Of a stretch of DNA of 47,044 nt, positions 45,036 to 47,044 are shown in pieces. The stretch's first letter is position 1. Every line of letters begins with the position of its first letter. The notes under the pieces were generated by a model. That model searched no databases, had not been told where the DNA came from, and worked only from the letters and a program-made list of their open reading frames with translations. The DNA comes from an uncultured Apibacter sp. (GTDB taxonomy: Bacteria; Bacteroidota; Bacteroidia; Flavobacteriales; Weeksellaceae): NCBI GenBank assembly GCA_945280365.1, contig CALYQD010000018.1, forward strand, positions 1 through 47,044, read 5' to 3'. Position numbers and translations under genes: made by a program.

Positions 45036-46460
45036 ATGATAAAAACGGCGATTTCAATATGGGAAGCTTGTCTACAGTATATCAAAGATAATATCTCTGA
45101 GAAATCTTATTTCACATGGTTTCAACCGATAAAAGCCGTAAAGCTTCAAGATAAAATTTTAACAATTCAAGTACCTAGTAAATTTTATTACGAATATCTT
45201 GAAGAAAATTATATTAAAATAATCAAAAGTGCTTTAACTAAAAATCTTGGAAAAGATGCAAAATTGGTTTATTCCATTATGATGGAAAAGAACCAACAAA
45301 CAGATGCTTCTTTTACAGTAAATATACCAAGTTCGCAAAAAGCACAAATCAAGCTTCAGGAAGTTGAAGCTCCTCTATTTATTGAAAGAGGATCTATAAG
45401 TCCATTTGCAGTTCCCGGGTTACAAAAAGTAAAAATTGATAGCCAACTCAATACTAATTATACTTTCGAGAATTTTATTGAGGGAGATTCTAACCGTCTG
45501 GCTCGATCAGCAGGAAAACAAATTGCAAAAAGACCTGGTGGAACTTCTTTCAATCCATTATTTATTTATAGCAGTGTTGGATTAGGTAAAACTCATTTGG
45601 CCCATGCTATTGGCTTAGAGGTAAAGAAAATACAATCTGAAAAAACAGTTTTGTATGTTTCAATGGAAAAATTTTGTCAGCAATTCCAAGAGGCTACTAA
45701 GTCAAATAATAGAAATGATTTTATGCACTTCTATCAAATGATTGACGTTCTAATAGTTGATGACATTCATTTTATATCTGGCAAAAAAGGTACACAAGAA
45801 GTTTTTTTCCATATTTTCAATCACCTTCATCAAAACGGAAAACAAATTATTTTAACTTCTGACAAATCCCCTGTTGATATTCAAGATGTCGAACAACGGT
45901 TAATTTCACGTTTTAAATGGGGACTTTCCACTGAAATTCAAATTCCTGATTATACTACAAGACTTGCAATTCTTCAGCAAAAAATGGAATTTGATGGGAT
46001 TGAGCTTTCTGAAGAAGTATTAGAATATATTGCTAAAAATATAAAAACTAATATAAGAGAGCTTGAGGGATCTTTAAATTCAATTATTGCTCAGGCTACT
46101 TTTAATAAGAAGGAAATAACATTAGAACTTGTTGAAAAGACACTATCAAACCTTATTACCAATTCGAAAAAAGATATTACAATTGAATATATTCAAAATC
46201 TAGTTTGTGACTATTTTAAAGTATCTATAGATGCATTACAGTCTAAAACTAGAAAAAGGGATATTGTACAGGCAAGACAGTTAGCCATGTATTTTGCCAA
46301 GAAATATACCAATGCGTCTCTTTCTTCAATCGGATTTCAAATAGGAAAGAGAGATCATGCTACTGTACTACATGCCTGTAAAACTGTTGACAATTTATTT
46401 GAAACTAATAAGTTATTCAAATCCTATGTTGACGAATTAAATAAAAAATTGACATCTTAG
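45036..46460 (+). CDS. dnaA: Chromosomal replication initiator DnaA
   Basis: 474 residues. An N-terminal domain (1 to about 90), then the AAA+ core with Walker A SSVGLGKTHL (K185) and Walker B VLIVDDIHF, the sensor region ISRFKWGLSTEIQ, and the C-terminal DNA-binding domain with RDHATVLHACKT. The first two glycines of the usual GGVGLGKT are serines here (S179 and S180), so the GxxxxGK pattern is broken at its first position. Otherwise full-length. It overlaps a possible operon with the phosphatase gene two bases downstream. Confidence 0.95.
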   Translation: MIKTAISIWEACLQYIKDNISEKSYFTWFQPIKAVKLQDKILTIQVPSKFYYEYLEENYIKIIKSALTKNLGKDAKLVYSIMMEKNQQTDASFTVNIPSSQKAQIKLQEVEAPLFIERGSISPFAVPGLQKVKIDSQLNTNYTFENFIEGDSNRLARSAGKQIAKRPGGTSFNPLFIYSSVGLGKTHLAHAIGLEVKKIQSEKTVLYVSMEKFCQQFQEATKSNNRNDFMHFYQMIDVLIVDDIHFISGKKGTQEVFFHIFNHLHQNGKQIILTSDKSPVDIQDVEQRLISRFKWGLSTEIQIPDYTTRLAILQQKMEFDGIELSEEVLEYIAKNIKTNIRELEGSLNSIIAQATFNKKEITLELVEKTLSNLITNSKKDITIEYIQNLVCDYFKVSIDALQSKTRKRDIVQARQLAMYFAKKYTNASLSSIGFQIGKRDHATVLHACKTVDNLFETNKLFKSYVDELNKKLTS

Positions 46461-46462
46461 AT

Positions 46463-46915
46463 ATGAAAATTTTAATGGTATGTTTAGGAAATATTTGTCG
46501 TTCTCCAATGGCAGAGGGAATTCTACGATCAAAGCTTCCGGATAACTATATTATTGATAGTGCAGGAATTGCCGATTATCATGTTAATGAAAAACCTGAC
46601 AAACGAGCCATTGAAATTTGCAAAAAAAACAATATCAATATTTCTCAATTAAAAAGTAGGCAATTCGTAACTTCTGATTTTGATAAATTTGATATTATTT
46701 ATGCTATGGATCATGCTAATTACAGTGATCTGATTTTTAAAGCAAAGAAAGAAGTCGATAAGAAAAAGGTTAGATTGATTATGTCTGAATCACCCAATAC
46801 AGAAAAAAAAAGCGTTCCTGACCCTTATTATGGCAATATTGAAGATTTTGAGAAGGTTTTCGACCAATTAAATGATGTTTGTACTTATATCGCTGAAAAA
46901 ATTGTTAAAGATTAA
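46463..46915 (+). CDS. Low-molecular-weight protein tyrosine phosphatase
   Basis: 150 residues. The phosphate-binding loop CLGNICRS gives C7 and R13 of the CX5R motif, and VPDPYYG near residue 115 carries the general-acid aspartate. It would dephosphorylate protein tyrosines, often opposing tyrosine kinases of capsule export. It starts two bases after dnaA and is probably translated from the same message; the same order occurs in other flavobacteria, as far as I recall. Confidence 0.92.
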   Translation: MKILMVCLGNICRSPMAEGILRSKLPDNYIIDSAGIADYHVNEKPDKRAIEICKKNNINISQLKSRQFVTSDFDKFDIIYAMDHANYSDLIFKAKKEVDKKKVRLIMSESPNTEKKSVPDPYYGNIEDFEKVFDQLNDVCTYIAEKIVKD

Positions 46916-46974
46916 TGGATAATTCCACTACGATTTTCTAGTTGATTGAGTTCTATTCTGACTATCATGGTTTT

Positions 46975-47044
46975 TTAATCTTTTTTAGTAAGCCGATGCT
47001 TCAAGTCATTTGGTAAATATTTTTCTAAAATATTTTCATCATCA
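46975..47044 (-). CDS. 3' end of an unidentified gene (partial)
   Basis: On the minus strand a frame is open from the window edge to a TAA at 46975-46977, giving the C-terminus DDENILEKYLPNDLKHRLTKKD. It faces the phosphatase gene. Too short to identify; the start lies outside the window. Confidence 0.5.
   Translation of the reverse strand, partial: DDENILEKYLPNDLKHRLTKKD

Overview
The window looks like chromosomal DNA from a very AT-rich member of the Flavobacteriales (Bacteroidota). The evidence is the gldK-gldL-gldM-gldN block (gliding and type IX secretion motor), repeated matches to the Bacteroidota -7 promoter element TAnnTTTG just upstream of genes, DUF2851, DUF349, YifB and GRP-type sugar porter proteins typical of the phylum, and weak Shine-Dalgarno signals. 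A low-GC Weeksellaceae-type bacterium such as Apibacter would fit, but this is a guess. I saw no insertion sequence, prophage, CRISPR array, rRNA or tRNA.

Layout. 1-1256: an array of about 201-bp tandem units. Each unit carries a sigma-54-like promoter, a 38-nt core that is identical in all five complete copies, and an intrinsic terminator. I read it as a multicopy small-RNA locus, and it is the most unusual thing here. 1314-3246: divergent pncA and pncB (NAD salvage). 3361-3807: small exported protein. 3898-7146: glucose dehydrogenase-like SDR plus GRP sugar porter, divergent from a beta-propeller lactonase, together a plausible direct glucose oxidation module. 7251-11510: enolase, citrate synthase, DUF2851 protein. 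11612-21643 (minus strand): topA, a degenerate arginase-fold protein, gldK, gldL, gldM, gldN, terminator, then an FAD oxidoreductase and a rhomboid protease. 21921-24554: Rossmann protein, aspartate kinase, small helical protein. 24919-29286: dnaE with a fused DEDDh exonuclease. 29327-36970: mixed small genes (DUF1080-like exported protein, HxlR regulator, FUSC, CDP-alcohol transferase, DMT transporter, Dabb, GNAT, YifB, lipoprotein). 37123-40479: typA, trxA, a candidate second small RNA at about 39563-39637, and lipB. 40879-44539: DUF349-ribD-yigZ run. 45036-46915: dnaA and a low-molecular-weight phosphatase gene. The 3' end of an unknown minus-strand gene closes the window.

Most of the window is ordinary housekeeping content. 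What the gene calls do not explain is the small-RNA array at the left edge, the second promoter-hairpin unit before lipB, and several odd proteins: an arginase fold without its metal ligands beside gldK, a DnaE whose PHP site has lost a ligand but which carries its own exonuclease, and a DnaA with an altered P-loop. All identifications are by eye from motifs; no database search was run.
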